Below are positions 40,213-48,342 of a stretch of DNA of 48,588 bases, piece by piece (position 1 is the stretch's first letter; every line of letters begins with the position of its first letter). Position numbers and translations under genes: made by a program. The stretch comes from DAOTWA01 sp034435955. GTDB taxonomy: Bacteria; Chloroflexota; Anaerolineae; Anaerolineales; Anaerolineaceae. Below the pieces are notes generated by a model. The model was given only the letters and a program-made list of their open reading frames with translations, searched no databases and was not told the DNA's origin. The stretch spans positions 1-48,588 of the forward strand of contig DAOTWA010000039.1 of NCBI GenBank assembly GCA_034435955.1, given 5' to 3'.

Positions 40213-40530
40213 TCAGCTCTCAGGCGGGTGAGGCGGGTGGAAGAGCTCGCTGGCCAGACCGGCATCACCCGGTACGGGAATCTCTCCGAAGCTGGATTCG
40301 TAGCGCGCCAGGTTCTCTCCCAGGGCGCGGTAAAAGAGCTTGGCGCCCACCGGCGACATGATCAGCCGCGATTGGATGCGGGCGGCCGTCGAGCCAGGCA
40401 GCACGCGGGCGAAGTCGAAGATCAGCTCGGCTGGCGAGTGGGTGATGCGCACCAGATTGGCGTAGATGGCATCCAGATCGGAGGGCAGCTCCACAGGGAT
40501 TTGTGATGGGACAGGAGGTTGATTGGGCAT
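40213..40530 (-). CDS. DUF3467 protein
   Basis: A ~105-residue protein with the DUF3467 core: IPVELPSDLDAIYANLVRIT, SPAELIFDFARVLPGS and GAKLFYRALGENLARYESSF. The family is small, widely spread and of unknown function. GAGG stands 10 bases before the ATG at 40530; an ATG three codons earlier is too close to it. It sits between ssb (18-27 bp) and translin (6 bp) on the same strand. Confidence 0.85.
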   Translation of the reverse strand: MPNQPPVPSQIPVELPSDLDAIYANLVRITHSPAELIFDFARVLPGSTAARIQSRLIMSPVGAKLFYRALGENLARYESSFGEIPVPGDAGLASELFHPPHPPES

Positions 40531-40557
40531 GTTGGCCATTCCTCGGCGTAAATACGC

Positions 40558-40980
40558 CTAAAAGGGGATATCCTCGTCCCCCGCTACCGAAGGCTCCTCT
40601 CCCGCGACCGGACCCTCGACACCCTCTCCGGCTTCACCGCGCGGTGAGAGGAAGCGCACCGTATTCGCAGTTACCTCGTAGGAAGCTCCCGCCGTACCAT
40701 CCTGGCGCGTCCACACGCGCGGACTCCCGTTCGCATCCGGCTGCAGCCGACCCTCGATCAGCACCTTGCTGCCTTTGTGCAGATACTGGTTGCATATCTC
40801 GGCCTGCTTGCCCCATGCGGAGACGCGGAACCAGATGGTCTCCTTGACCTGCTGGCCGTTGTTGGCGGTATACTGTCGGCTCGAAGCCACCGAGAACGAA
40901 GTGACTGCCTGGCCGCTGGGGGTGTAGCGCATTTCAGGATCGCGCCCGACGTTGCCTACAATGATGAGAGTGTGCCACAT
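40558..40980 (-). CDS. ssb: Single-stranded DNA-binding protein
   Basis: A 140-residue SSB. The OB fold spans 1-110 (LIIVGNVGRDPEMRYTPSGQ, ETIWFRVSAWGKQAE, GSKVLIEGRLQ). A short acidic linker ends in DEDIPF, the C-terminal tip that recruits repair and replication proteins. AAAGGAC precedes the ATG. It heads the operon ssb, DUF3467, translin, Cas4-like pair. It replaces Lys or Asn at the very start with Trp-His (MWHTLIIVG), which is mildly unusual. Confidence 0.95.
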   Translation of the reverse strand: MWHTLIIVGNVGRDPEMRYTPSGQAVTSFSVASSRQYTANNGQQVKETIWFRVSAWGKQAEICNQYLHKGSKVLIEGRLQPDANGSPRVWTRQDGTAGASYEVTANTVRFLSPRGEAGEGVEGPVAGEEPSVAGDEDIPF

Positions 40981-41501
40981 GCTGTTCTGTCCTTTCTGTG
41001 AACGAAAATCCGAACCGTAGCGTTTCGGAGTAAGCGAATGCGCGCAGCAGGTCTTCAGGCATGACGACCGGCTGTGCGCGGCGAGATAAGATAGATCGAA
41101 TTGGGTATGAAAGAAAAACCTTCGTTCTCCATACTGCCCGATCTTTCACCAGAAACCAGGATGACCATTCCACCGAAGACAAAAGACAGGTATGTGCTGC
41201 CTTTTGCACCAGGCTACAAAAAAATCCTGGCTGATAGAACAATTGTACACAGATCCGGCTAATTTTGCAACCCCGATTTCCTGATGGTTATTCTGATCTT
41301 GGGTTGAATGCCTCATAAAAACATCTCCCTTCACAGATGCCTGCCGTTCCTCAACGCCGACCCACCTGGCGCCAATCCAGGCACCGCCGCTCTCAAAAAG
41401 AACGAAAATAACGTTTGCCCTGGCCGTTGGGCGAGCCCACGGCGGCCAGGATTATCTCTCTCAGGAAGCAAGGTGATTGACCGGCACAGTTCTCTTCCCT
41501 G
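40981..41501. other. 521 bp without a convincing gene
   Basis: Upstream of ssb and downstream of the lipoprotein gene, which are on the same strand. Open frames on either strand have no family likeness or ribosome site. The only structure I see is the hairpin at 41419-41450. A promoter for ssb must lie here but I cannot place it. Confidence 0.6.
41419..41450 (-). terminator. Candidate terminator of the purA/lipoprotein unit
   Basis: CCTGGCCG (41419-41426) pairs with CGGCCAGG (41443-41450), and TGGGC/GCCCA pair inside, giving a long stem. On the minus strand a T-rich stretch comes only about 10 bases later, so efficiency is uncertain. Confidence 0.45.
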
Positions 41502-42380
41502 TCAGCTCGAAGGTGCCGCGGTGGCGGTTGGCATACGAGTGGGAATCGGCTTAATCGTCGGGGAAGGTGCGGGCGTAGCGGGCGGCGCATTGAGGCCCAC
41601 CGTGTACATTTTCAGTTTGCTGAAGCTGACCGTTACCGGCGTATCGCTCGCCGAGCGGGCGAATACGCCCACGGAGCCGGAGCGGAGCAGAGGGTCGTCC
41701 GCGTCGAACTGGTACACACCATCCAGGAAGACGCGCATCTGCCTGCCCACCGCCCATACCCCGATCTGCACCTTCCCTGGAGAGCCCGGCGGCGCCTGCC
41801 CGCTGATGGTCCAATCCACGATCGGGACAGCTGTTCCGTGCAGCACGCGCTCCAGGCGCACCTGGCCGGAACAGTTCAGCAGCAGGCGGTAAGCGTCTTG
41901 TGCGCCCGATGCGCGCAGCAGTACTCCGTAGGCGTCCATCCCGCGACACAAGCTGGGCGAGGCGGTAACCTCAAGGTAATAATTGTCCACCGTCGGTTGG
42001 GCGCGCAGGCTTTCCAGATAGCCTTTGGTCTGTGAGACAGCCAGGGTAAGCTCGCCATTCACGATTGAGATGCTGCCGGCCGCGCTTTTACCGGTCTGCC
42101 AGGGGGAGGAGGTGCTGAAGTCGTCCTCCACCAGCAATTCGCCGATCCCCGGACGTAAATCCGGCGTGGGTGAAAGCGCCTGAGTAGGGAGGGGAGTAGG
42201 GGTGTCGGTGGGCGGAAACCACACAACGGTGGACGTATCGCTGGGCGATGGCGATATCGTCATCGGGCTGGGACGGAAGGTAGGGGTCGGTTGTGCGGCT
42301 GGCAGACAGCCCGCCAGAGTCAACATTGCGACCAGCAGGATGGCCAGGTCCATACGATCACCTGGACGGGAACCAGCCAT
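41502..42380 (-). CDS. Lipoprotein with LamG-like extracellular domain
   Basis: A 292-residue predicted lipoprotein: Arg-containing N-terminus, hydrophobic stretch, and lipobox LTLAGC with Cys25. A Pro/Thr/Ser-rich linker (about 28-80) leads to a beta-sandwich of about 180 residues resembling concanavalin/laminin-G-like domains (LLVEDDFSTSSPWQT, YGVLLRASGAQDAYRLLL, MRVFLDGVYQFDA). A Pro/Thr tail follows. It may bind sugars. ATG 42380 lies 4 bp after the purA stop, so it is translationally coupled; ATG 42353 with AGGTGAT upstream is possible but would lose the basic n-region. Confidence 0.8.
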   Translation of the reverse strand: MAGSRPGDRMDLAILLVAMLTLAGCLPAAQPTPTFRPSPMTISPSPSDTSTVVWFPPTDTPTPLPTQALSPTPDLRPGIGELLVEDDFSTSSPWQTGKSAAGSISIVNGELTLAVSQTKGYLESLRAQPTVDNYYLEVTASPSLCRGMDAYGVLLRASGAQDAYRLLLNCSGQVRLERVLHGTAVPIVDWTISGQAPPGSPGKVQIGVWAVGRQMRVFLDGVYQFDADDPLLRSGSVGVFARSASDTPVTVSFSKLKMYTVGLNAPPATPAPSPTIKPIPTRMPTATAAPSS

Positions 42381-42384
42381 GGCT

Positions 42385-43683
42385 TTACTCGCCGCCGAGC
42401 TCGATCACCTGATCCCGCTCCGGACCGACCGTGACCATGGTGACCGGGATGCCGCTCAGTTCTTCGATGCGCAGAATATACTGGCGCGCCGTCTCGGGCA
42501 GATCTTCCCAGCAGCACGCAGAGCGAATGTCCTCCTGCCAGCCGGGCAGTTCTTCATACACCGGCTCATAACGATCCAACCCCACCGGTCCGAGGGGCAG
42601 ATCCGTGAAGGTCTCTCCCCCCTTGCGGTAAGCCACACAGATGCGCAGCTCGGGCAGGCCAGAAAGGACGTCCAATTTGGTCAGGATTAGCTCATTCAAG
42701 CCGTTCACCTGCACGGCGTAGCGCAGCAGCACGCTGTCCAGCCAGCCCACCCGTCTTGGCCAGCCGGTAGCGGTGCCGTACTCGTCCCATGGATTCTCGG
42801 CCGTGCGGCGCAGGCGCGCTGCCAGCTCCCCGCCGACTTCTGTGGGAAACGGCCCTGCGCCGATGCGCGTCTGAAAGGTCTTGGATACGCCGATCGAGCG
42901 TTCAACCGGCGTGACGCCCAATCCCAGGCCTACCAGCACCCCGGCCGTGGTCGTAGTCGAGCTGGTGACGTAAGGGTAGGTGCCCTGATCCAGGTCGAGC
43001 AGCGTGCCCTGGGCGCCTTCGGCCAGGACGCGCCTGCCCGCAGACAGCGCCGTACGCAACAACGCCGAAACATCCGTGATGAACGGCGTTAGCCGGTGGG
43101 CATATTCGACGTACTGGCGGGCGATCGGCGCAGGGTCGAGCGGGGGCGCGTCGAAGAGCGCCGCCAGGATGCGGTTGGCCGTTTCGACCTGAGCGGCGAT
43201 CTTGTCCGGCAGGGTTTCCGCTTCCAGCATGTCCTGCATGCGCAGGCCGCGCCGGGCAGCCTTATCTGTATAAGCCGGGCCGATGCCCCGCCCGGTGGTG
43301 CCGAGCTGGGCTTTGCCCAGCGCACGCTCTTGAGCCTGATCCAAAGCGCGATGAGCAGGTGTGATCAGATGGGCGGCGTACGAAATTTGCAGCCGCTGCG
43401 GGGTTACCTCGACGCCAGCCGTGCGCAGCGCTTCGATCTCGTCGATCAACGTGGCGGGGTTGATCACCACGCCGTTGCCCAGCACTGCCACCGTATGAGG
43501 GTGGAGGATGCCGGCGGGTACGAGGTGCAGCTTGAGAGTCTGGCTGCCGGCGCGCAGAGAGTGGCCGACATTGTCGCCGCCGTTGTACCGCGCGACAATG
43601 TCAGCCTGTGCGGCCAGTCGGTCGACGATGCGCCCTTTGCCCTCGTCGCCCCATTGGGCTCCAACCAAAATGTTGAGCGGCAT
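42385..43683 (-). CDS. purA: Adenylosuccinate synthetase
   Basis: Makes adenylosuccinate from IMP, Asp and GTP in AMP synthesis. The 432-residue product begins with the P-loop GAQWGDEGKGRIVD, followed by ARYNGGDNVGHSL, TTGRGIGPAYTDKAARRGLR, LAEGAQGTLLDLDQGTYPYV and GVSKTFQTRIGAGPFPTE, all at expected places, and a C-terminal VGPERDQVIEL. CGGAG precedes the ATG and TATAAT lies about 58 bp upstream. It is followed at once by the lipoprotein gene and is divergent from the LysM gene. Confidence 0.97.
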   Translation of the reverse strand: MPLNILVGAQWGDEGKGRIVDRLAAQADIVARYNGGDNVGHSLRAGSQTLKLHLVPAGILHPHTVAVLGNGVVINPATLIDEIEALRTAGVEVTPQRLQISYAAHLITPAHRALDQAQERALGKAQLGTTGRGIGPAYTDKAARRGLRMQDMLEAETLPDKIAAQVETANRILAALFDAPPLDPAPIARQYVEYAHRLTPFITDVSALLRTALSAGRRVLAEGAQGTLLDLDQGTYPYVTSSTTTTAGVLVGLGLGVTPVERSIGVSKTFQTRIGAGPFPTEVGGELAARLRRTAENPWDEYGTATGWPRRVGWLDSVLLRYAVQVNGLNELILTKLDVLSGLPELRICVAYRKGGETFTDLPLGPVGLDRYEPVYEELPGWQEDIRSACCWEDLPETARQYILRIEELSGIPVTMVTVGPERDQVIELGGE

Positions 43684-43741
43684 GCTGGACTCCGTCTAAC
43701 AGCGGTAAAAAAACCGCCTTGCTCGCGCAGGTGCTGGTTTC

Positions 43742-43747
43742 ATTATA
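43742..43747 (-). promoter_or_regulatory. -10 box for purA
   Basis: Minus-strand TATAAT about 58 bp before the purA ATG, in the divergent purA/LysM spacer. Confidence 0.5.
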
Positions 43748-43804
43748 CCATCGGGCGTTTTTACCCCTCGCTCTCCCAGACGCGGGCCGAAACCCGATCA
43801 ATGT

Positions 43805-43810
43805 TATAAT
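43805..43810 (+). promoter_or_regulatory. -10 box for the LysM gene
   Basis: TATAAT lies 20 bp before the ATG at 43831. No clear -35. Confidence 0.5.
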
Positions 43811-43830
43811 CGGTTCACGATAGTGGATCT

Positions 43831-44625
43831 ATGAGCAAAAAGATTGTCGTCCCCATTGGACTGGCCATTGCAGCCACGATCTTTATCGCCTTATGTCTGG
43901 CGCTGCAGATGACCTCTTCGCCCGGCCGTGCACAAGCGACTTATCAGACGCCCACCCCCGGATCGGACGGCCGCATCCTTTACACCGTCAATCCAGGCGA
44001 TACCTGCCTGGGTATTGCGCTGCTCACCGGCGTGCCCATCGAACGCCTGCGCGAGCTAAACGACCTGAAGGGCGATTGTGTGTTGCAGCCCGGCCAGAAG
44101 CTCCTCCTCGGCCTGGCGGGGCCTCCTGAGCAGCAGACCAACACGCCCGGCCCCTCGCCGACGCCGACCCCTCTGCTGCCCACTGCCACGCCTCAAAAGG
44201 GATACGGCGAGATCTGCATCGTGCTTTATGACGACGTCAACGGGAATGCCTTGCGGGAGGATGGCGAGGGGATGATCGCCGGCGGCGCGGTCAGCATCAC
44301 CGATCGCAGCGGCTCGTACTCGCACACCGAGACGACCACCGCCGGCCCCGATCCGCTGTGCATCCAGAATGTACCCGAAGGGGAATATAACGTCAGTGTG
44401 GCCGTGCCACAGGGCTATAATCCGACCACGGCGTTGAACTACGCGCTGACGCTGCAGGCAGGGGACAAGTCCACCCTGGATTTCGGAGCGCAGCAGGATG
44501 CGCAGGCGCCGGCCGCCGACGGCAACGGCGGTAGTGGCCGGTCGCCGTTGTTGGGCCTGTTGGGCGGATTGCTGTTGCTGGCTGGCATTGGTCTGGGGGT
44601 TTACGTCCGCCAGTTAAGGCGCTGA
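43831..44625 (+). CDS. LysM and SdrD-B-like surface protein with two membrane ends
   Basis: A 264-residue protein. N-terminal membrane segment or signal anchor (5-28), LysM peptidoglycan/glycan-binding domain (about 49-94, ILYTVNPGDTCLGIALLTGV), Pro/Thr linker, then an SdrD-B or carboxypeptidase-regulatory-like beta domain (about 125-220, YDDVNGNALREDGEG is a Ca-loop-like DxNxN word). A Gly/Ser linker leads to a C-terminal membrane helix (about 237-260) ending in RQLRR. The extracellular part is thus held at one or both ends. It is convergent with the sulfite-oxidase-like gene, only 13 bp away. Confidence 0.87.
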   Translation: MSKKIVVPIGLAIAATIFIALCLALQMTSSPGRAQATYQTPTPGSDGRILYTVNPGDTCLGIALLTGVPIERLRELNDLKGDCVLQPGQKLLLGLAGPPEQQTNTPGPSPTPTPLLPTATPQKGYGEICIVLYDDVNGNALREDGEGMIAGGAVSITDRSGSYSHTETTTAGPDPLCIQNVPEGEYNVSVAVPQGYNPTTALNYALTLQAGDKSTLDFGAQQDAQAPAADGNGGSGRSPLLGLLGGLLLLAGIGLGVYVRQLRR

Positions 44626-44638
44626 GTCCATCCAAGTT

Positions 44639-45277
44639 TCAACCGAAACGTTCTTCTTTCCAAACGTCGGCGTTATTGTGGTACCCGGCCTGCTCCCAGA
44701 AGCCTGGACGGTCGTAGCGCAGGAATTCCAGCCCGCGCAGCCATTTGGCCCCTTTCCAGAAGTAGGGTGTCGTCAGGTCGGGGCGCTGGGGGATGTAGCC
44801 CACCACGCCGCGCAGTGGATATCCATGATCGGGCGTCAGCGGCTGGCCGTCGTAATGGGTCGCCAGGAGGAAATTCTCGCTCAGGACGACCTCCATGGGC
44901 AGGTTCACCGTGAAACCGTATTCGGCGTGCTGGAGGACGAAGCGCGCCGTCGGCAGCGGCTTGAAGAAGCCCTGCTCTACCAGCGTACGCACCGAGACGC
45001 CTTCCCAAAGGGTGTCAAACTTGCTCCAGCGCGTCACACAATGGATGTCCATCACGACAGAGGTGCGCGGGAGCTTGTTGAACTCCTCCCATGACCAGCG
45101 CTTCTCTTCCTCCACTTCCCCCCATATGCGGAAGTCCCAGGTAGCTGGATCGAAGGATGGCACCGGCCCGTAATGTAAAACCGGGAATTTATTGGTTAAC
45201 GCCTGGCCGGGCGGCAACCGGCCTTCCTGGCGGACACGCTGCTCTTCTTCGCGGCGTCGGAATATGCTATCCAACAT
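44639..45277 (-). CDS. Sulfite-oxidase-like molybdopterin oxidoreductase
   Basis: A 212-residue cytoplasmic protein with the molybdopterin-binding fold of the sulfite oxidase/YedY superfamily. The molybdenum ligand is the Cys of DIHCVTRWSK. Other blocks: WDFRIWGEVEEEKRWSWEEF, FVLQHAEYGFTVNLPMEVVL, and PLTPDHGYPLRGVVGYIPQR. There is no twin-arginine signal and no heme or dimer domain, so it is the short form of unknown substrate. A strong AGGAGGT lies 5 bases before the ATG. No molybdopterin genes are near. Confidence 0.92.
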   Translation of the reverse strand: MLDSIFRRREEEQRVRQEGRLPPGQALTNKFPVLHYGPVPSFDPATWDFRIWGEVEEEKRWSWEEFNKLPRTSVVMDIHCVTRWSKFDTLWEGVSVRTLVEQGFFKPLPTARFVLQHAEYGFTVNLPMEVVLSENFLLATHYDGQPLTPDHGYPLRGVVGYIPQRPDLTTPYFWKGAKWLRGLEFLRYDRPGFWEQAGYHNNADVWKEERFG

Positions 45278-45396
45278 GGATACCTCCTATCCGAATTGTA
45301 CCAGCACTGACGGATAAATAGTAAAATTGCCAGGCTTTCACCTAGATGGGATGAAACTGGTCGATCTTACCCATGCCTGGATTGTCTCAGCCGGTC

Positions 45397-47385
45397 TCAG
45401 CGCAGGGAATAGAGTTCGTAGGCGTCGCCGAAACGCTGCGGCGGCGGCAGCTCTGCGAGGAAAGCGTCCAGCGCGCGCAGTTCGGATAAAGGATGGTGGG
45501 CATCCCCGCCCACGCTGATGAAAAAATCCACCCCTGCGCGGTAGACGAGAAGATAGGCGTAACCGCTGTCCCGCCAGGCTGTGCGAATAGCGCCATAATC
45601 ACCGTACGTCCGGTAGGCGGTGGACCATTGGTCGAGCACCGCATCGGAGGTGCAGCGCGGCTCGCAATAGAAGCCGCGCGGCTCGAACAGCAGGAGTGTG
45701 CGCTCGCCGGCAGGCAGGTCGCGGACAGCCTGCATGGCTGGCTCATACCAGCCAAGATTCGCCTGCAGGTAGGCTGGCTCGTTTTGCACGCCCAAAGCGG
45801 CTCCCAGCGCGCCCCTCTGGAGGACATTCGCCGAGACCTCGAGAACGTTCAGTCCCAGGGCAAGGACGACCAGTGTTTCGACCAGCCTGGCAAAGCGCAC
45901 TTGCCCAATCGAAATGGACGACAATCCGGCGAAACCCGCCGCCGCCAGCACGACGAAAGCCGGGAAGAGTGCATAGTACAGCCGGCTCTGGATCAACAGC
46001 CCGTTCAACCGATTTCCGGCCGCCCAGATCGCCACCCCTGAGACGGCCACCCAGGCAGCGGATTTCAGGGCCGTAGATTGGCCCGCCGTCCGTTCTCCCG
46101 AGCGCAGCCAGGCCAGAGCCCCCAAACCCAACAGCAGCGGCCCTACCGATGCACCATATCCGGCTCCCCCTTCCTGGCCGATGGCGGTCGCCCGCAGAGG
46201 CAGGAGGAAGACATCCTGCCAGCCGCCCCAGGGAGGTTCGCTGCTGATGTTTGCCAGGCGCGTGGTATCCATGACCCTGCCTGACAGGAAGAAAGGGTAC
46301 AGCGGGTCGCCGGTGGCGATGAGATTTTTGACCAGCCAGGGAGCGGAGGGCGCCAGCGCGGACAGAGCGAAAATGCCCAAGTCCGCCAGCCCATGAGGAA
46401 TGTTTTTGCGCTCCTGCCAGAGGATGACGAGGCCGCCAACGCCGGCCAGCGCCCCGGCGGTATACTTGGTCCCGAAAGCCAGGCCGCAGAATACGCCCGC
46501 CAGGATCAGCGCGCGCCGCCCGCCTCCTTCCAGCCAGCGGCTGAACAGCACCAGGAAAGCCAGGCCGAAGAACAGAGCCGGCCAGTCCACATAAGCCCAA
46601 CCGGGTGAAACAGCCAGCGAAAAACCTGCGAGCAGGGCGGCCGTGCCGGCCCACGCCGACCTGGCGCCCCAGATGTGCTCCAGCCAGCCCAGCATTCCAA
46701 CGACCGCCAGAGCGGAAATGACCCACCCCAGCGTGGCTGCCGCTTGGGCTCCACCCAGCGCCATCGCCCAGGTATACAGCATCTCAGTATTTTGGGGCAT
46801 GCCCGAGCGCAAAACCTCCACCATGGGCAGGATGCGCCCGGCGCGAAGGTAAGCGGCCGGAAAGGAAAGATGATAGACCAGCGCGTCAAACTGGACAGGT
46901 GGCGCCAGGGCAAGGACCAGAGCGGCGGTCAGCAAGACGCCGATCATTACTGCGGTCAGTTTGCCGAAGTATTCACCCTGGAGCCAGAGCTCGCCGGCTG
47001 CCTTCAATTGGCGCATCCAGGCCAGGATCGGCCTGCGCAGGGCGATCAGACCGACCAGCAGCAAGGCTCCCAGCAGCCATGCGCTAAGCCCTACCGTCAC
47101 GCCGATGAGGAGCACACCCAGCGCCATGATGCCGAGGCCCAGCCCCGCCTGCGTGGAGAACGCGGTGAGCGGCGGTAAATCCTCCAATCGCAGCAGGATG
47201 CGGCCAATGCCGCCGCCCAGGGAGACCAGCGCCAGCGCGGTCAGCAGCCGCCAGAATGCCAGCGCCAACCCGGCCGCCAGAACGGGCGTGAATGGCTTGT
47301 GAAAAGCATAATACGCCACAAAGACACCCAGCAGCCATATCAGGCTGAGTGCGCCGATTAGAACGGTTTTCTTGCCGGCGGGCAT
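45397..47385 (-). CDS. GT-C (family 39-like) membrane glycosyltransferase
   Basis: A 662-residue protein with about 12 membrane segments and a soluble C-terminal part of about 120 residues. FDALVYHLSFPAAYLRAGRI near 165-185 fits the acidic first loop of GT-C enzymes such as the ArnT/PMT type, which use lipid-linked sugars outside the membrane. APSAPWLVKNLIATGDPLYP near 350 is typical of the group. The acceptor is unknown. A -10 box lies about 60 bp upstream. It stands alone between the sulfite-oxidase-like gene and the UPF0173 gene, all on the minus strand. Confidence 0.85.
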   Translation of the reverse strand: MPAGKKTVLIGALSLIWLLGVFVAYYAFHKPFTPVLAAGLALAFWRLLTALALVSLGGGIGRILLRLEDLPPLTAFSTQAGLGLGIMALGVLLIGVTVGLSAWLLGALLLVGLIALRRPILAWMRQLKAAGELWLQGEYFGKLTAVMIGVLLTAALVLALAPPVQFDALVYHLSFPAAYLRAGRILPMVEVLRSGMPQNTEMLYTWAMALGGAQAAATLGWVISALAVVGMLGWLEHIWGARSAWAGTAALLAGFSLAVSPGWAYVDWPALFFGLAFLVLFSRWLEGGGRRALILAGVFCGLAFGTKYTAGALAGVGGLVILWQERKNIPHGLADLGIFALSALAPSAPWLVKNLIATGDPLYPFFLSGRVMDTTRLANISSEPPWGGWQDVFLLPLRATAIGQEGGAGYGASVGPLLLGLGALAWLRSGERTAGQSTALKSAAWVAVSGVAIWAAGNRLNGLLIQSRLYYALFPAFVVLAAAGFAGLSSISIGQVRFARLVETLVVLALGLNVLEVSANVLQRGALGAALGVQNEPAYLQANLGWYEPAMQAVRDLPAGERTLLLFEPRGFYCEPRCTSDAVLDQWSTAYRTYGDYGAIRTAWRDSGYAYLLVYRAGVDFFISVGGDAHHPLSELRALDAFLAELPPPQRFGDAYELYSLR

Positions 47386-47444
47386 GTGCGCAGTTGTCTC
47401 CGCCTGGATGGGAGATTGGAGGCATGACCTCCACGGACGAGAAG

Positions 47445-47450
47445 ATTATA
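47445..47450 (-). promoter_or_regulatory. -10 box for the GT-C glycosyltransferase gene
   Basis: Minus-strand TATAAT, about 60 bp before the ATG at 47385. Confidence 0.45.
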
Positions 47451-47583
47451 GCATGGCTGCCACGCCTGGCGCCTAGCGCACCCCTCTCTTCAGCAAACTT
47501 CAAACGGAATGGAAAGTATCGCTCTGCCGCTCAATTTGGGCGGCCGAGAAGTCGAATAGCGCTCGTTTGTCTGCGGAAGGCTT

Positions 47584-48273
47584 TTACGCCAGGACGAAGC
47601 TCTCGCCCGGTTTGAGCACGTGTACCTCGATTTTCGTCTCGCGCTGCACGCGCTCCGCCCAGGCGTTGGCATCCTGGGCAATCAGCTCCCAGGTGTTGAA
47701 GTGAATCGGCACCAGATGATGGGGCCGCAGGAGCTTGGCCGCCTCCAGTGCATCGTCGGGACCCATGGTGTAATTATCTCCGATCGGGATGGCTGCCAGG
47801 TCCAGCCCTTTATCGCCGATCAGGCGCATATCGCTGAATAGAGCGGTATCGCCGGATAGATAGATCTTGCGTCCATCCGTCGCGGTGATCAGAAAGCCCA
47901 CCGGGTTGCCGCCGTTGGAACCATCTGGCAGCATCGAGCCATGCAGCGCCAGCGTCAGCTTGACGTCGCCAAAGGGATATGCGTGCTTGCCGCCGATGTT
48001 CTGCCCGTGCGTCTGCTTGATCCCCTGCTTCTCCATCCAGTGTGCGATCTCGAAGGTGGAAATCACCGTTGCGCCGGTGCGCCTGGCAATATCGACTGCG
48101 TCGCCGATGTGATCATAATGGCCATGGGTGATCAGGATGAAATCGGCTTGAACCTGATCGGCGGTGATGCTGGCGGCAGGATTGCCGGTAAAGAACGGGT
48201 CCACCAGCAGGCGCTGGCCGTTGATCTCCAGGCCGATGGCCGCATGGCCGTACCAGGTAAATCGGATGCTCAT
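47584..48273 (-). CDS. UPF0173 metal-dependent hydrolase (metallo-beta-lactamase fold)
   Basis: A 229-residue protein of the YtkL/UPF0173 group. It starts RFTWYGHAAIGLEINGQRLL, and the metal motif HxHxDH is THGHYDHIGD; IYLSGDTALFSDM carries a later metal Asp, and VPIHFNTW the last His. The group is widespread with no firm substrate. ATG 48273 has GGAGGACAGG upstream; an open frame to 48342 is not family-like. TATAAT lies about 40 bp upstream. Confidence 0.93.
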   Translation of the reverse strand: MSIRFTWYGHAAIGLEINGQRLLVDPFFTGNPAASITADQVQADFILITHGHYDHIGDAVDIARRTGATVISTFEIAHWMEKQGIKQTHGQNIGGKHAYPFGDVKLTLALHGSMLPDGSNGGNPVGFLITATDGRKIYLSGDTALFSDMRLIGDKGLDLAAIPIGDNYTMGPDDALEAAKLLRPHHLVPIHFNTWELIAQDANAWAERVQRETKIEVHVLKPGESFVLA

Positions 48274-48313
48274 ACCTGTCCTCCAATTATCTTGTCGTGG
48301 GATATCTATTTTT

Positions 48314-48319
48314 ATTATA
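48314..48319 (-). promoter_or_regulatory. -10 box for the UPF0173 gene
   Basis: Minus-strand TATAAT, 40 bp before the ATG at 48273. Confidence 0.45.
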
Positions 48320-48342
48320 GTCACAACCCATAAAGTGGGCAT

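Noticed and set aside
40934..41242. Minus-strand 102-codon frame upstream of ssb
   Set aside because: Overlaps the ssb start region, has no recognisable domain, and would block the ssb leader.
41308..41892. Plus-strand 194-codon frame near the lipoprotein gene
   Set aside because: Mostly antisense to the lipoprotein gene; no ribosome site or family.
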